A program made the position numbers and the translations under genes. The notes beneath the pieces are model-generated. The model was not told the DNA's origin. It made no database searches and saw only the letters and a list, made by a program, of their open reading frames with translations. From Dermanyssus gallinae (Eukaryota > Arthropoda > Arachnida > Mesostigmata > Dermanyssidae): 64,000 bases of DNA. Of this stretch, positions 1 through 11,359 are shown one piece after another; the first letter of the stretch is position 1, and each line of letters starts with the position of its first letter. Location of the stretch: contig QVRM01006574.1 of the NCBI GenBank assembly GCA_003439945.1, positions 156,001 through 220,000 on the forward strand, given 5' to 3'.

Positions 1-821
1 GCGGGGCTAAGTATCTATCAGTGTTGATAGAGGCATTTAAAAAATTAACGCAATTTAGTTAAGAGGCTCAATTAGAATACTTTCTGAGCGTTGTGTGCTA
101 GGTTCAAGCGGACAGATCGATTTACTTACATTCAAGATTAAATTCACACTTGTGTTTTTGATATTCATATTAGAATTAATAATTGTTTTCCTATCCGTGT
201 GTACACACGTTTTCGGCGCATACAAAATGTTTTCTTAAATACGATTTTAAATTGCGTTTATTTTCTTCAATGATTGCGGCGACAAAGCATCAGTCGAACA
301 CCAGTTGTATCCACCACCTCATTTATGTTGCATTCTATTTCGCTAAAGAATACTAAGCTTGTACATGCGCAGATTCGGTGCTGTTGTGCCTATTCTCTAA
401 GCATATAATTTAATCGTGGGGAGAATATCTCTCTTCTAAAGTCTAAAGTGAACTCTTGGCCTTGGAAGAAGATGGATACGCCAACTCAATAATATCGTAA
501 TGTTCCCATGTCAGGCTTTATGTATATGAGTGAGCTCATTTAGCAACTCTTATGGCTTATCTTCTATGCGTTCACGATTAGACTTGCACGATGCATTCGC
601 TCCTATACGAGTGTAAAAGCAAACACATGCATGTATATTTACATATCCGTACATAGGTTTTATTGATTTGTAACAAATATACATTTTACGCCCAAACTTG
701 CAGCCAAAATATAAAAAAAAAATGATAAATAAATTTAATGTAATATTATGTAAAATGCAAAAACATTTTATGTAAATATATCGAGAGAGAGAGGCAAAAA
801 AGTTCTTTAAGTCGTTGCTAC
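1..821 (-). other. P5CS intron 4 (partial)
   Basis: This is AT-rich non-coding sequence downstream of P5CS exon 4, running off the left edge. It has a short GA run at 783-793. I see no other exon or repeat family in it. Confidence 0.6.
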
Positions 822-897
822 CTGAGCAATGTTGACTCCGTATTGGTTGAACATGGCGTCGTAGAGAGCCATGAGTCCACTCTGGCCAACGGCAGCA
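822..897 (-). CDS. P5CS: P5CS coding exon 4
   Basis: The exon is 76 bp: one base plus 25 codons. The acceptor is ATTGTAAAG| and the donor CTCAG|GTAGCA. It encodes [20 protein letters not shown] and five more residues. The VGQSGLM and LYDAMF stretches are diagnostic of animal P5CS. The 4.2-kb gap to exon 3 is intronic. No later exon is visible in the 821 bases left to the window edge. Confidence 0.92.
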
Positions 898-1473
898 CTT
901 TACAATTAGCGATCGGAGTTAAGTTGGACCACCGATGTGAGCGTCGAGACCGGCGTATGAATCGAACGCCGCCAGCAAACAGATGTGCGCCGCCCCGCAG
1001 TTCATATTGCACACATTCATGAGCCAAGGTGAAAACAAATGAGTCACAACGAAAACAACAACGACAGCGTTATAACCCCTTTGATGATCAATAAAAGAGC
1101 GTTTCAATCAATCATGAACAGTAATGCTCTAGTCTAATACAACTTCCATAAAAATGTTTTTACTTCTAGTTAGTCCAGTAGACGCTCAAGCATTGCGTTG
1201 CAGATTTCGTCGAGTTAGAATCGTTTTTGGATCGCGCAAAAGTACTACCATCTCGGCGATGTACGCACTGTACAAAGCATGTAGATTGAATAGCATAGAT
1301 TACATCTCCAGTATATTAGCATAGAGAAGGGTATGCTGATACGAATTTGCACGAGCGCGTGAACTGAAATATACGATGAGCTATTATATATACTATGGGC
1401 TATACTGTCGTCATTTTAAACGTAGCCGGTACGCAGGTTATGGAAAATGTTTCTTTTTCGACATGCCAGACGC

Positions 1474-1509
<36 letters not shown>

Positions 1510-4500
1510 CTTTTTTAATTGTAAGTCCACTGTGATTAAGCCTTATTTACATTGCCCTGTAACCATGGAATTATATAAATTGAAGTATGTTAAATATTGA
1601 GCCTTATTTATTATAATTTGTTAGGCCCTAAAAATTACGCAAAGGTAAACTTTTTCAGAAGTTGCGACTGCCCTGTTCGCTGGCGGGTACGTATTTAAAG
1701 TTAAACAGAAGATGGCGTATTTAAGACATTCATCCTGTTCGTTGGAGTATATTCAAGTGTGCATTTGTGGAGCACACATATAAAAGCATGATTTCTGTGG
1801 ATGTTAAATATCTTGCAACTCGGGTTGAGATAAAATGGCTATAATCAGAGAAAGTGGGCCCCCTTTTTAACTATATCTACAGACCACCTTATGATATTTT
1901 AATTGCGAGACTGACAGCTCTAGGGATTAAACCGCAAATGAGGCCCTGGTGCCGGGGCTATCGATTAATACATGCTTAAGAATTTAGCCAATTAGGATGT
2001 CAATAATGTACGTGTCTGCAGAGCACCCCAAACTGAATCAGATGTAATTTGTTAAATTTTCGTTTGATCTGACACGAGTAAATTATTGATATCACTAGTA
2101 TAGCATAGGGCAGCTATCCAAAATGCAATATACAGTCACCAATGTGTTAGTCAAGTCGAGTGTATGCTACATAAGTTATAAGTTATATATGACGGAGCAC
2201 TGGCGGACTCCTGCAATCCAATAAATGGTTGCCAAAAGATGGTGATCAATAGATCGAAAGTTGAGCAAATTTTTCCACAGTGCCGATAAGTGCACTGCTC
2301 CGCTGCCTCGTGGAAGCCGACTTTCGTACACACTGCGTGATGAGAGCGTGACGCATAATTAGGTGGCAAGTTATATGTTGGGTATTCTTTCACGACTTTT
2401 GTCATTATTGTTTTCGCCCTAGCGAAGTTTGTTCAACTTTACACTTCCTAATTTTCTACTTGAGCAATTGCTCTTGGTACTCGCCCCAAAAAATGTCTCT
2501 TTGATTATTGTTGACTTGAGTGTACAATTTGACAAACATTCTAGGTTTAGGTGATTCGCTTTCAAACCAGTCGAATTACGCGTTTTCAACCGTAAGAGGC
2601 TTGTCTTTATATAACAAGATCCCGCGTTTTATACACGGTTCTATAAATACATTGTCTCTATATATATAATCTATAGTGGAGGGCGTCTCTGCAACTAAGT
2701 TCTTTTTCATACTGATGTTGACAAATTTAAAAGTAACTTATTTTATTCAGGCGACTTAGTAGTTTTTGCAAAGGAACGAAACCGTCTGCGGAATTTATTT
2801 AACGGAAGCCTTAAATTGGTACCAGGAAACCAAAACAAAAATACTACGATTTAGTCGAGATGGATCGTACGCCTCAGACGATCGACGCATTATGATTGAG
2901 GAAGTAAATATTGAATTCGTCAATATAATTCCTCTAGGAGCAAATCTAGGCGCAAAGTGACACCCTGGCTGTCAGTCTGCAGACAAATAGAAGAAATGCG
3001 TAGCAGGACCGTCGCGGCCATGATTCTAGTGGAGTATAGCACTAAATATAGTGCTAAATTTGCTTAGAATGAAAATCGTACCTATTGGTACATATTGTCT
3101 TCACGCAATTGGCCCTTATTTTACAATGTCAGATCTAAAACAATCGATAAAATAAAATCTTACTTCATAAAGCGCATGTCGGGCTTGCCAAAGAACGCAT
3201 CGGCGGCGCTCCCACTGGAATTATGCCGCGAACGCACATTAGTACCGTGCATTGTACAAACCTAAGAAAACTACAGATCACTTAGAAAAATATCGCAACG
3301 TGGCATTTGTAATGGGTCACTATGTCGAGGGACCTGCTTTTTGCAGTGACGAGTGGAATCTGTTATCACGGTGAAACAGATCTAAAATATGCCGAACAAC
3401 ATCGATGGTTACCACTCCTTTATATGCTTGAAAAGAAATTGTTATCAATCAACGAGTGCGTATGTAAGTATTGTGGACAGTGCAATATCAGACGCAAAAC
3501 ACTCAACTGCTCGTTTATCGAAGCATCTTCACTGCATTCAAGTTTCAACTATTTTATTAGCCTACAAAATGGCATGTGAATGATTATTGTATTGCGCTAC
3601 CAATTTGTAGTGAACTTGAAACAATAAATCTATGGTAGTTCCGAAACATATGTACTGATTTGTTTGGGACTTTTCAAAATTTGAATTTGCTCTAAAATCA
3701 TGTGAAACTTTAGAGAACTGTGCGGTGATGTTTCTAAAACACGTTGCAAGAAACTGCCTTCAGTCGCTTTTTTTCCTATAGAAATTTCTCCGCACATTCA
3801 ATGGATCATTAACTCGTCGTTCGGCGAGTGTTTAGCTTCTGGCCAAATAATTTGCGAAACGGTACGTCAAATTCAGCCTGCCGACCTAGAACATGCTAAC
3901 CAAATTCTCTGTAGCTTTGTGAGTACACCACGCTTGCAAACAAAGGAGACCGCATTGGAACTCGCTTAACTTGTCAAACATACGAGTTAGAAGAACCCAT
4001 AGCACACTGTGCAAACCTTCGATAGAAAATACATTTAAACTTCGAATAAATGAATTTATTGGGAATAGGGGATTGACTTTTACCGCACATCTAACTCGCA
4101 TCTTAAACATGCTTCTATGCGAGTGTTCCGGTCATTTTTCATTCTATTGCTATTTCCAGTCATTCTAATGATAGGACCAATATATTACAGTACTATAATA
4201 CTACGGTAAGATTTCTATGACGGCCATGCACTACATATTCAGTAAAAACCATGTCACGCACTGCGCGTTGAAGTCTGCGGGCTCCTCTATGTAAAGTCAT
4301 GCTTGCGCTCTTCGTAATTTAAATTATAATGCTGACGGTGGTTTAGCATTCGTGTCTTTTTTAAGCTGCACGTAATAGATTCGGCGGTGTGACCGAACAT
4401 TTAAGTAACCCACTTAGCAGATGCCAGGCATTGACTCCCAGTCTATTCTTCTTCTCGATTTTTCTCACTTGCATACTTGGCAACCAACCAAGGCTCTCGA

Positions 4501-5033
4501 TTGGAAATATCAACGCCATATTATTCGAACCAACTTCCGTCAGACAAACACCTGCGCATATCCATCGGTCTCCATTGCATTTTTTTCAAGCTTGACCATG
4601 AAGTGACGCAACTAGGAAGTATAGCATCTTTCTAAATAATCGGCTTGCACTGGCTTTGCACGAATGTAGGCTTGTTACCGATTTTGTACTTATAACATGC
4701 TTCGATCTTTTTTATGTAGCTGACCGAAAATCCGAAATCCTGTTCTACCGGGTTACAGCCACCACGCAACCGGCTGATCCTTGCTAATAACTGAAGTGCA
4801 TTTAATGATGCTTCACATAAGCACTTCTTCAAAACTAAGCCATATGGTAAATTCGCGTGCGTTATGTGTGTAGAATAAATCAAGATGATATGTATCACTT
4901 TACGCATAGTTTTAGTGCCAGTGCTGCTAACGGAGGGTTAAAACCTGTAACTAACAGTCCAAAAGGTTCAGCATATATATATATATATATATATAAAGTT
5001 TACATCCCATTATGAATTAAATAAAATTATGGT

Positions 5034-5087
<54 letters not shown>

Positions 5088-6510
5088 CATGCACTGCCTC
5101 ATAACAAGATAGAAAGTTTTACCTGGTTCCAAACGAGCTTTTCCTGATTTCGACCGGTGAAGCTGGGTCTCTGGCGGAAAGCGTCTCTCTCATCGACATT
5201 GAAAGACGCGCTTCCTTTGAAAGCTTCAGTTTGCCAAACGCTACAGCTCCTGAGGTCACCACCAGTAATTCCTGCAGTATACAATAGTAAATCCCGTTTA
5301 CCAATCAAGCTCTGTGCTCTGCTTCGTTAACATTACCTAGGTCAAGAACCAGAAATACCTAGCATACCTTACCGACACAGATAAAAGGCATTGCAAGGTG
5401 TCGTTCGCTAGCCGGTATAGTATTGTACACCTCTTAACTTAACAAGGCAAGCCAATGGGGTTAATATGACATATTGTTGATTAAAACAACTTGTAAGAGT
5501 CTAGTAAAATCAGTCAAAGCGCATCCCGTCAACTACTTCAAACTAACGGAGCCATCTTCCAATTCAAACCGGCCATACTTAGAACAAGTTGTGTCAGGGC
5601 CACTACTGCGTTGCGTTGAAAAGACTGACAAGGTTCACTCAAAATTTGGCTGGTAATTGTAAATTGTTGTTCTGGTTTCTAATAGAACGTGAACACACAT
5701 AATGGCAAGTTGAAAACGTTTCGTCTAGGTGCTGGTAACCGACGTGTCGAAGGTTTAAGGTCGACTTTACCTTTCCGTTGTTATGCAGCAGCGAAATCTG
5801 TTCAATAATCGATGCAACCCGACCGAGAGCCAACCCGCAGCCATCTTCCCGTGTTAAGACAGCTGTACCCAGCTTCACAACGACTCGTTTCGAGTTCGTC
5901 AAATCACTCCTGTAATATGCACAGCTTGACGTTACCGGTTGAGCGAAATGCCTTGTTCTGTTAATCGCCTACGTGGTTATTAATCATAATAAAGACTCAA
6001 ATCATAATTAGGATCTCATTATTAGGATATCCGCCACAGATCTTTATCAAACAGCATAAATGCTGCTTGTGTGGCTATCGCTAGGTCTTTGCAGCACAAT
6101 TATCACAGCGTCCACTCAGGGCCGCGCGTCACCTTTGCAACGCCAGCCATGAAAACGAGTCATGAGTGAGCGCTTTGGTTTGGAACGCGCAAATTCCCGA
6201 ATGCAAGGCAACGAAGATGTGTCTTAAATAAATAGAAATTGATTTTGAGTTCACACGCGCACAAGGTGGAGTCGACATGTTACTAATACTAATTTGAATT
6301 ATATATATATATATATATATGATAATGGGGGTTGGATGGTCATGCGCCATCTCTTTTTATTGAGACATCTTCGCTCCCAGTTTTTTAGCCGATCATGGTC
6401 GATTATAATCCACTTCGGCATTCACCTTGTCTAAATTGGAAACCATAAAAACCAATTTATCAGTTGCCCAAATGCAAGGCAATTGCTTTGGCACTAAGCC
6501 ACCTTGCTCA

Positions 6511-6546
<36 letters not shown>

Positions 6547-6732
6547 GTATACGTACCGGTAGGAGTATGCCTCCTTTTTGTACGTGTTGGCCAAAAGGAG
6601 CTCTCGATTGAGCTTCTCTCGTTTGCCTGCGAGACCTTTGCCCGATTGAATCGGGCGGATGGCCGTTGCCGCCGCGGCTCCGCTGGCCAGCGATCGCAGC
6701 CTTTGGCGTGCTTCGCTTATCGAACGCAACAT
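822..6732 (-). CDS. P5CS: Delta-1-pyrroline-5-carboxylate synthase (P5CS), 5' part of gene, four exons
   Basis: P5CS is the bifunctional mitochondrial enzyme (glutamate 5-kinase plus gamma-glutamyl phosphate reductase) that makes pyrroline-5-carboxylate from glutamate for proline and ornithine synthesis. Exons at 6557-6732, 5771-5909, 5123-5271 and 822-897 splice in phase (codons split 2+1, 0, 2+1) to give the first 180 residues. Residues 1 to about 35 form an Arg/Ser/Ala-rich presequence with one acidic residue, typical of mitochondrial import. The kinase domain follows: VVVKLGTAV (68-76), the signature [10 protein letters not shown] (110-119) and AAVGQSGLM (156-164). An in-frame TGA (6763-6765) lies upstream of the first ATG (6730-6732). 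Introns are 647, 499 and 4225 bp; the last holds a LINE remnant and the first a truncated SINE. The remaining kinase part and the reductase domain lie left of the window. The family call rests on remembered conservation, not on a search, but motif order and phase make it firm. Confidence 0.93.
1478..1507. repeat. (TA)n microsatellite
   Basis: A run of TA dinucleotides of about 30 bp in P5CS intron 3. Confidence 0.95.
2766..3600 (+). pseudogene. Decayed non-LTR retrotransposon reverse transcriptase, in P5CS intron 3
   Basis: Conceptual translation in shifting frames gives the end of a LINE reverse transcriptase. The first part (2766-2950) has [17 protein letters not shown] followed by VNIEFVN and an LG, the layout of the palm/thumb junction (KTK followed by a beta hairpin and LG). 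One frame away it continues with [15 protein letters not shown]. At 3170-3245 it gives [13 protein letters not shown] and ELCRERTLV, like the post-RT region of I/Jockey-group LINEs. Stops and frameshifts show it is dead. It lies antisense to P5CS. The clade is uncertain. Confidence 0.6.
3600..4970. other. Intronic DNA of P5CS, no feature recognised
   Basis: AT-rich sequence between the LINE remnant and the (TA)n pair. Short open frames here have no recognisable domain and no paired splice sites that would fit P5CS. Confidence 0.5.
4974..5084. repeat. Two (TA)n tracts separated by 40 bp
   Basis: TA runs at about 4974-4995 and 5036-5084, about 40 bp from the 3' end of P5CS exon 3. Confidence 0.95.
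5123..5271 (-). CDS. P5CS: P5CS coding exon 3 ([10 protein letters not shown] motif)
   Basis: The exon is 149 bp. The acceptor is TATACTGCAG| and the donor CCAG|GTAAAA. It encodes [17 protein letters not shown], the strongly conserved substrate-binding loop of glutamate 5-kinases, then a variable [11 protein letters not shown] stretch. It ends two bases into a codon, which exon 4 completes as Ser. Confidence 0.93.
5771..5909 (-). CDS. P5CS: P5CS coding exon 2 (start of glutamate 5-kinase domain)
   Basis: The exon is 139 bp: one base plus 46 codons. The acceptor is CATATTACAG| and the donor AAAG|GTAAAG. It reads [17 protein letters not shown], then a segment with [18 protein letters not shown]. 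The Lys in VVVKLG is the nucleotide-binding lysine region of the amino-acid kinase fold. It ends in phase 0 at NNGK, just where animal P5CS continues into the methionine/leucine-rich strand before [10 protein letters not shown]. Confidence 0.93.
6388..6512 (-). repeat. SINE family 2, truncated and internally deleted copy
   Basis: It matches the reverse complement of the copies at 18444 and 22936: AATCCACTTCGGCATT, then CTAAATTGGAAACCAT, then the head TTGGCACTAAGCCACCTTGC. About 30 bp including the B box is missing. It lies in P5CS intron 1, in the same orientation as the gene. A further piece of the head (CCCGAATGCAAGGCAACG) sits near 6197-6214. Confidence 0.75.
6557..6732 (-). CDS. P5CS: P5CS coding exon 1 (start codon and mitochondrial presequence)
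   Basis: This exon encodes residues 1-58 plus two bases of codon 59. The ATG at 6732-6730 is the first in frame after a TGA. The peptide opens [15 protein letters not shown], a basic amphipathic segment. The donor is CG|GTACGT at 6556. A strong pyrimidine-rich acceptor (ending at about 6743, twelve bases before the ATG) suggests a further untranslated exon upstream. The split codon completes as Arg with exon 2, giving YSYR-SDLT, which matches the known position of an Arg-Ser-Asp/Glu-Leu stretch before the kinase domain of animal P5CS. Confidence 0.85.
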
Positions 6733-6759
6733 CCCGTCGACGCCTGCGGACGCCAAAAA

Positions 6760-8456
6760 GAGTCACAAAAAAGGAGTTTAGAAACTGTAGGGCTTTTAAA
6801 GGATTTTGATAGTCTAAAAGCGTCTAGCGGTCAACACCTGCGAATATTCCTATGTTGACTAAATTGACTAGTAAAGAAGTGTCTTTCACTCAAACATGTT
6901 TAAAATATTGGGCCTACAAACAATTTCGGATTATTGAATGGTTCTTTACGAACGAAACCGAAAAACTTTTTTGTAACCCCAATACTTTATCGTTTGTATG
7001 TCAGCGCCATTCAAAGTGTGCCCGGAATTCGGGCTATCTGAGATAACGACGACGAGGGCTTTCAATTCTGGCACAACGACAGATTTGTCGTTTCGACACA
7101 CCACTCAGAAACATTGTTTATACTAACTTGCAGAAAACAACGACTAACCCTATAAATGAAGGTGCATATGTTTTTTTACTATAAACAGGTTGCTAGCAAT
7201 AATCAGAAATTAATTGAATTAGATTGGGTTTAAGTAGGTTCTTAGAGGAACTCCAGAGGGACACTGTCACCGTTACAAAAAAAAGATGTTTCAGGAGCAC
7301 AATGAAATTTGCTCACCTGTGTTCAAAAGGTTGATATGACTGTCGCGAATCATCGTGACTAGCTAGATGGCCATCGATAGCCCTTTGTATACACCATACT
7401 ACCTACCATATTTTAAAAGAAAAAGCTTCAAATTATCAACTAACATGTTCTCAGATACTTAACAGGCAATGAAAAAATGGCTTTCATTTTAGACAAGGTG
7501 AACTCAATATTGGCTATAAACGGAGAAGTCTGCATTTAGAGGTTAGGAGGTGTGCCTTCGGGCGTCCGGCTGCCGGTTTAGTAAACGTTGCCCTGTTGTT
7601 GCAATGAAACGTCTAAGCTTCTCTGTAACCAATGAATAAATCCAGTGGATGAAATGCCGGTCAGTCTCCTTTTGTCTTAGACGCTTAATACAAATACTGT
7701 TAGGAAATGGGATGCGAAAATGTTGGATTTGCTGCCATATTCCAAAACAGGGCCGTTCCATGGACTTTGGAACTGTTGGAACGAGCTTAAAACATTGAAA
7801 ATGCTTAATAAGCATAGCTCTAACATTTTGAGACGTATATTGTATTTTTCTGTGTAAGTATTTTGAGACAATAGTCGTGTCGCTCGTCGGGAGAGCTGTG
7901 CACTAATGTATTAAGAAAACGTGCATGAATCGTGGCTCACGGCAATGAGTTTCCATTGCGTTTACTCCGCACATGAATTTCGATATTTTAAAAACCGAGC
8001 GTAATCGACAAACCAGCCATACATCTCTTTAGCATCACTGCAAGCGCCAAAGAAATTATCTCAGTTTACAGTTACTGTACTTTCATAGTATTTTTGTAAT
8101 GCTTTAGAAGTTAGAATTGAGCCCTGTAGTTGCCACGTTGTCGTTTTCGTGGCTGGTGAACCACATCAAGGCCGGAGTTGTGTTGATGTGGTTCATATAG
8201 TCCTTATGACGGGTACATCATTGACGGCTTAATGAATAGCAGCGACATTGCTCAACGCTTTTTGCTAGTCACCTTACAAATGCCGTTTTGACCGACAAAG
8301 CCAGCCAATGTCCGCAATATTGAACAACAGATAAGTTGTATTTCCGTTCGTTGGGTGACACTGTACTGGTGATCTCCCCTTCCTGGTTCCTGCCCTTTCA
8401 CATTCCTAGTGACCGAAGAACTTTCGGAATACCCATGTTCACTTGAGGTTTCGCAG
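6760..8456. other. No gene recognised; probable P5CS upstream region and intergenic DNA
   Basis: The part next to 6760 should contain the P5CS promoter and any untranslated first exon, but I see no clear TATA box or initiator. The only structure noted is a 13-bp hairpin with a 13-nt loop at 8157-8195 (TGAACCACATCAA and its complement). Confidence 0.4.
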
Positions 8457-8458
8457 AG

Positions 8459-8733
8459 TGAAGTGGCGGTGTGGTCTAAGGGAATAGTCATGGTTGTCAT
8501 CTAGCAGGTGTCGCCGGTTCGATCCTTGTTTTTTTATCGAATTTTCACATGAGCGATGCCTATAGAGAACAGACGACAAATCATACCGCTGAGAGTCTGC
8601 GGTCATGCTGCCACAATGACTGTTGGAGAAACCCTAGAAACTTCACTATGTCCGGTACAATGAAACTGCATCAGGACGAGTTCCTAGCCCGTAGGTAACA
8701 GAGGATAGTCTAGAGTTAAAAACAACCCCTATC
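8459..8733 (+). repeat. SINE family 3, near full-length copy
   Basis: The tRNA-like head has an A box (GTGGTCTAAGGG) and a B box (GGTTCGATCC). The body contains GAGCGATGCC, GTCTGCGGTCATGCTGCC, GAAACCCTAGA and a tail like GGATAGTCTAGAGTTAAAA. It aligns along its whole length with the minus-strand copy at 18145-18411. The head shows pol III transcription ancestry; it is not a functional tRNA. Confidence 0.8.
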
Positions 8734-9522
8734 TGCACTGCCTTATTGCAAGCTTGAACTACGCTTGTATAGTCGCTTCCACGCACGTTACTTCAGTCGA
8801 TGTTATTTACAGCACCCGTCTATGGCCAATGTTTCGTCCAACGTTATCTCAGTGACACAATTCCATTCTTCTAGAATTTTTAGTTTTTCAGGTGAGTCTT
8901 TGGTACTCCAAACGTTCGAAGTCTTCACGTCTTAGAGAGCTGCGAAGTTGGCAGAACTGATATATTTAAAAGTTCTACGGTCAGGTACTATAAAATAACT
9001 GTAGCATAATATTCGAACGATGAATCCAGAAACTCGCGCCCTAGATGTTCGCGGGCCATGTTTGCAGCCAATCTCACTCAACCTTCTCTCATTCACGAAT
9101 GAACCGTTAGCAGTTAGCAGCAGCCCCTCTGGAGTACTCTCTGTTACGATATCGTCGAGAGAGTACTGGAAATCTGGATTTGGCAGGGCAGTCCATTCCT
9201 TCCAAAAAGTGCGCCAGAAAGATGGTTTTTGTTCTCACAGGCGGTCCACCGCCCCCTAAGGAGTAATTGAGAAGGTCAGTGCTTCGGATTGTTTAACGGA
9301 ACCCAGGTGCATCGAGGGCCTCATCTGTATCGCTGATCCAATGCCCAATTGTATAGGGCGAGCTGCCATTAAAGTTCATTCTAACTACAAGCGAATTAGG
9401 CAGCTTTGCATCGAACGCTTAGAGATGGTCAGAATGGTAGTGTCACAGCTACTGCAAAGTCGAAAATTAATGCCGCATGGGAGTCCAGAGCCGTGAGTCT
9501 GAAGCAGCAGTTCATTGACTTG

Positions 9523-9602
<80 letters not shown>

Positions 9603-10108
9603 AAAGAGAGAAAAACAAAAATTAAATAAATACATTACATAACGAATGATCCTCCTATATATGTATAGCTTCAACACTACGACTACATTACTAGCCCTTC
9701 CATATATAGCTTTGAATAATACGCAACCATTACCCCGTAAGAGGATACCGTGTGAGATAGCCCGAAATACTTGCATGTCACCATCGTATTACGGCAACGT
9801 ATTGCAGCGACACCGTGTTAAAGGAGTGTGTCTACCTCCTGATAAAGGCCTCTTCTGTCTATGCTGATTGCCAGTAGTCCCCCGTAGGGGTTGTGGTAGT
9901 TAGGAGAGATAATTTCGTGCACGGGGCTTGTCGTCCTCATATGTGTGTCACAGCTCAGCAGGGCCCGGCGAATGGGTAGCGACGCTTGCTAGGGTCGAAC
10001 AATTACCTGCATTTTTGCATCTACGAAGCGACGCTATGCCTATGCGACGCTTGCCACCACGACGGCAGATGCTCGTGGTCTACCTGATCTGGTTAGACGT
10101 ATACATAG

Positions 10109-10139
<31 letters not shown>

Positions 10140-10384
10140 CGTATACGTAGTCATTTCAGAGGACCGGTCGACAAGGAAGTCAGTTTGCCATACAATACTC
10201 TACGTGAGCTGAGTGTAGGGCTGTGTGTGCACCGCCTGCCTGCCCGCCCGCCCGTCCGCCCGATTAGTGGGTGCCAAGGAGTACGTGGCGTTGGTGCTGC
10301 GTTAGGAAACCTGTGGTCTATTTATTGTAGTAATTACTAAGTTACTAAATTTAGTATATTAATCGCTACTAAATCACGAAAATC
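8734..10384. other. No gene recognised
   Basis: This stretch has (TA)n at 9525-9597 and 10109-10138, and a CCGC-rich patch at 10228-10263. A 10-bp inverted repeat with a 15-nt loop lies at 9133-9167. Open frames here show no known domain. Confidence 0.4.
9525..9597. repeat. (TA)n microsatellite, about 70 bp
   Basis: A long uninterrupted TA run. Open frames through it that read as alternating Tyr-Ile are artefacts. Confidence 0.98.
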
Positions 10385-10860
10385 ATATTAACGATAATAG
10401 AAGTGCACTCGGTGCACCCCGGCCGGTGCCGCTGCTGCTGCTGCCCAGCCCACAACTCGCAGAAGAAGCGAGCCGAGGACGCTGCGGCTCTCGGTAGGTT
10501 TCTGGTGACCATCGAACCTGACACGAGTTGATTGGCGATATTGCCTAAGCACGTGTGTCGCCGTCTCGTCAGCGTGCGCTAACTATTAGGCGCTATCTCG
10601 CATTTCTTGTTTCAGAGTCTTCTTTTCGAGTCGTTTGCCGTCGCACGCGTTTGCCGCGGCGCAGTGCGCCGGTCGTATGTGGAACACGATACGCAAACGT
10701 GCGTATGTTAGGAGCGTTTATCAGGTTATCTTTCACCTCACGCACACGCCCGCAAAGGTAGATATGGTTCGTACAAACACGGGCATCCAGCCGGCAGCGA
10801 CCCACAGACAGACAAACAGCCGACAGGCAATGAGATCCCAACGCCGCGGATATTAACAAT
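10385..10860. other. GC-rich, CpG-containing island, no recognised product
   Basis: The GC content rises sharply compared with the flanks, with CTG repeats at 10432-10443 and frequent CpG. A donor-like CTCG|GTAGGT (10492-10501) and an acceptor-like TTGTTTCAG (10607-10615) occur on the plus strand. It could be the promoter or a 5' untranslated exon of an unseen gene. No protein family is recognisable in any frame. Confidence 0.3.
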
Positions 10861-11235
10861 ACCTCTTGTGTGTTGTGCGATAGCAGCCTTGCTACTACGA
10901 ATTAGCGGCAAAACAATAGGCTGCAGCCAATGGGGGCCAGTTCTGGTGCTCTCTCTCGAATAGCTGGGGGCAACGCTCGAGAGAATTGAGAAAACGAGAG
11001 AAAGATAAACATATATAGGGAGAAAAAAGGGGGCGAGAAGTAGAGAGAGAGATGGAGATTAGAAGGGAAGCGGAAAAGTCCTGCTTCTGGTCATTGAGGG
11101 CAGCGGTTGGAACGCGGTTCTCCCGCTACTTCCTGGCGGAGCACGAACAGAGTTATGCTGTGCCTCAGTGGACAAATGTAGCCATATATGAGCTGACGTT
11201 GCACGAGACAGCCAGAAAGAGGGAGTTCATATATG

Positions 11236-11238
<3 letters not shown>

Positions 11239-11299
<61 letters not shown>

Positions 11300-11357
11300 T
11301 ATACATATATATATACATAGATTCATATATGTATGTGTATATATATATATATATATA
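11239..11357. repeat. (TA)n cluster flanking mariner A
   Basis: TA runs interrupted by ACATATATA units, ending directly at the left terminal repeat of mariner A. Confidence 0.95.
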
Positions 11358-11359
11358 CA

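Noticed and set aside
9406..9776. Open frames with long alternating Tyr-Ile or Ile-Tyr stretches (here and at many other (TA)n sites)
   Set aside because: They are translations of (TA)n microsatellites; the flanking residues show no domain.
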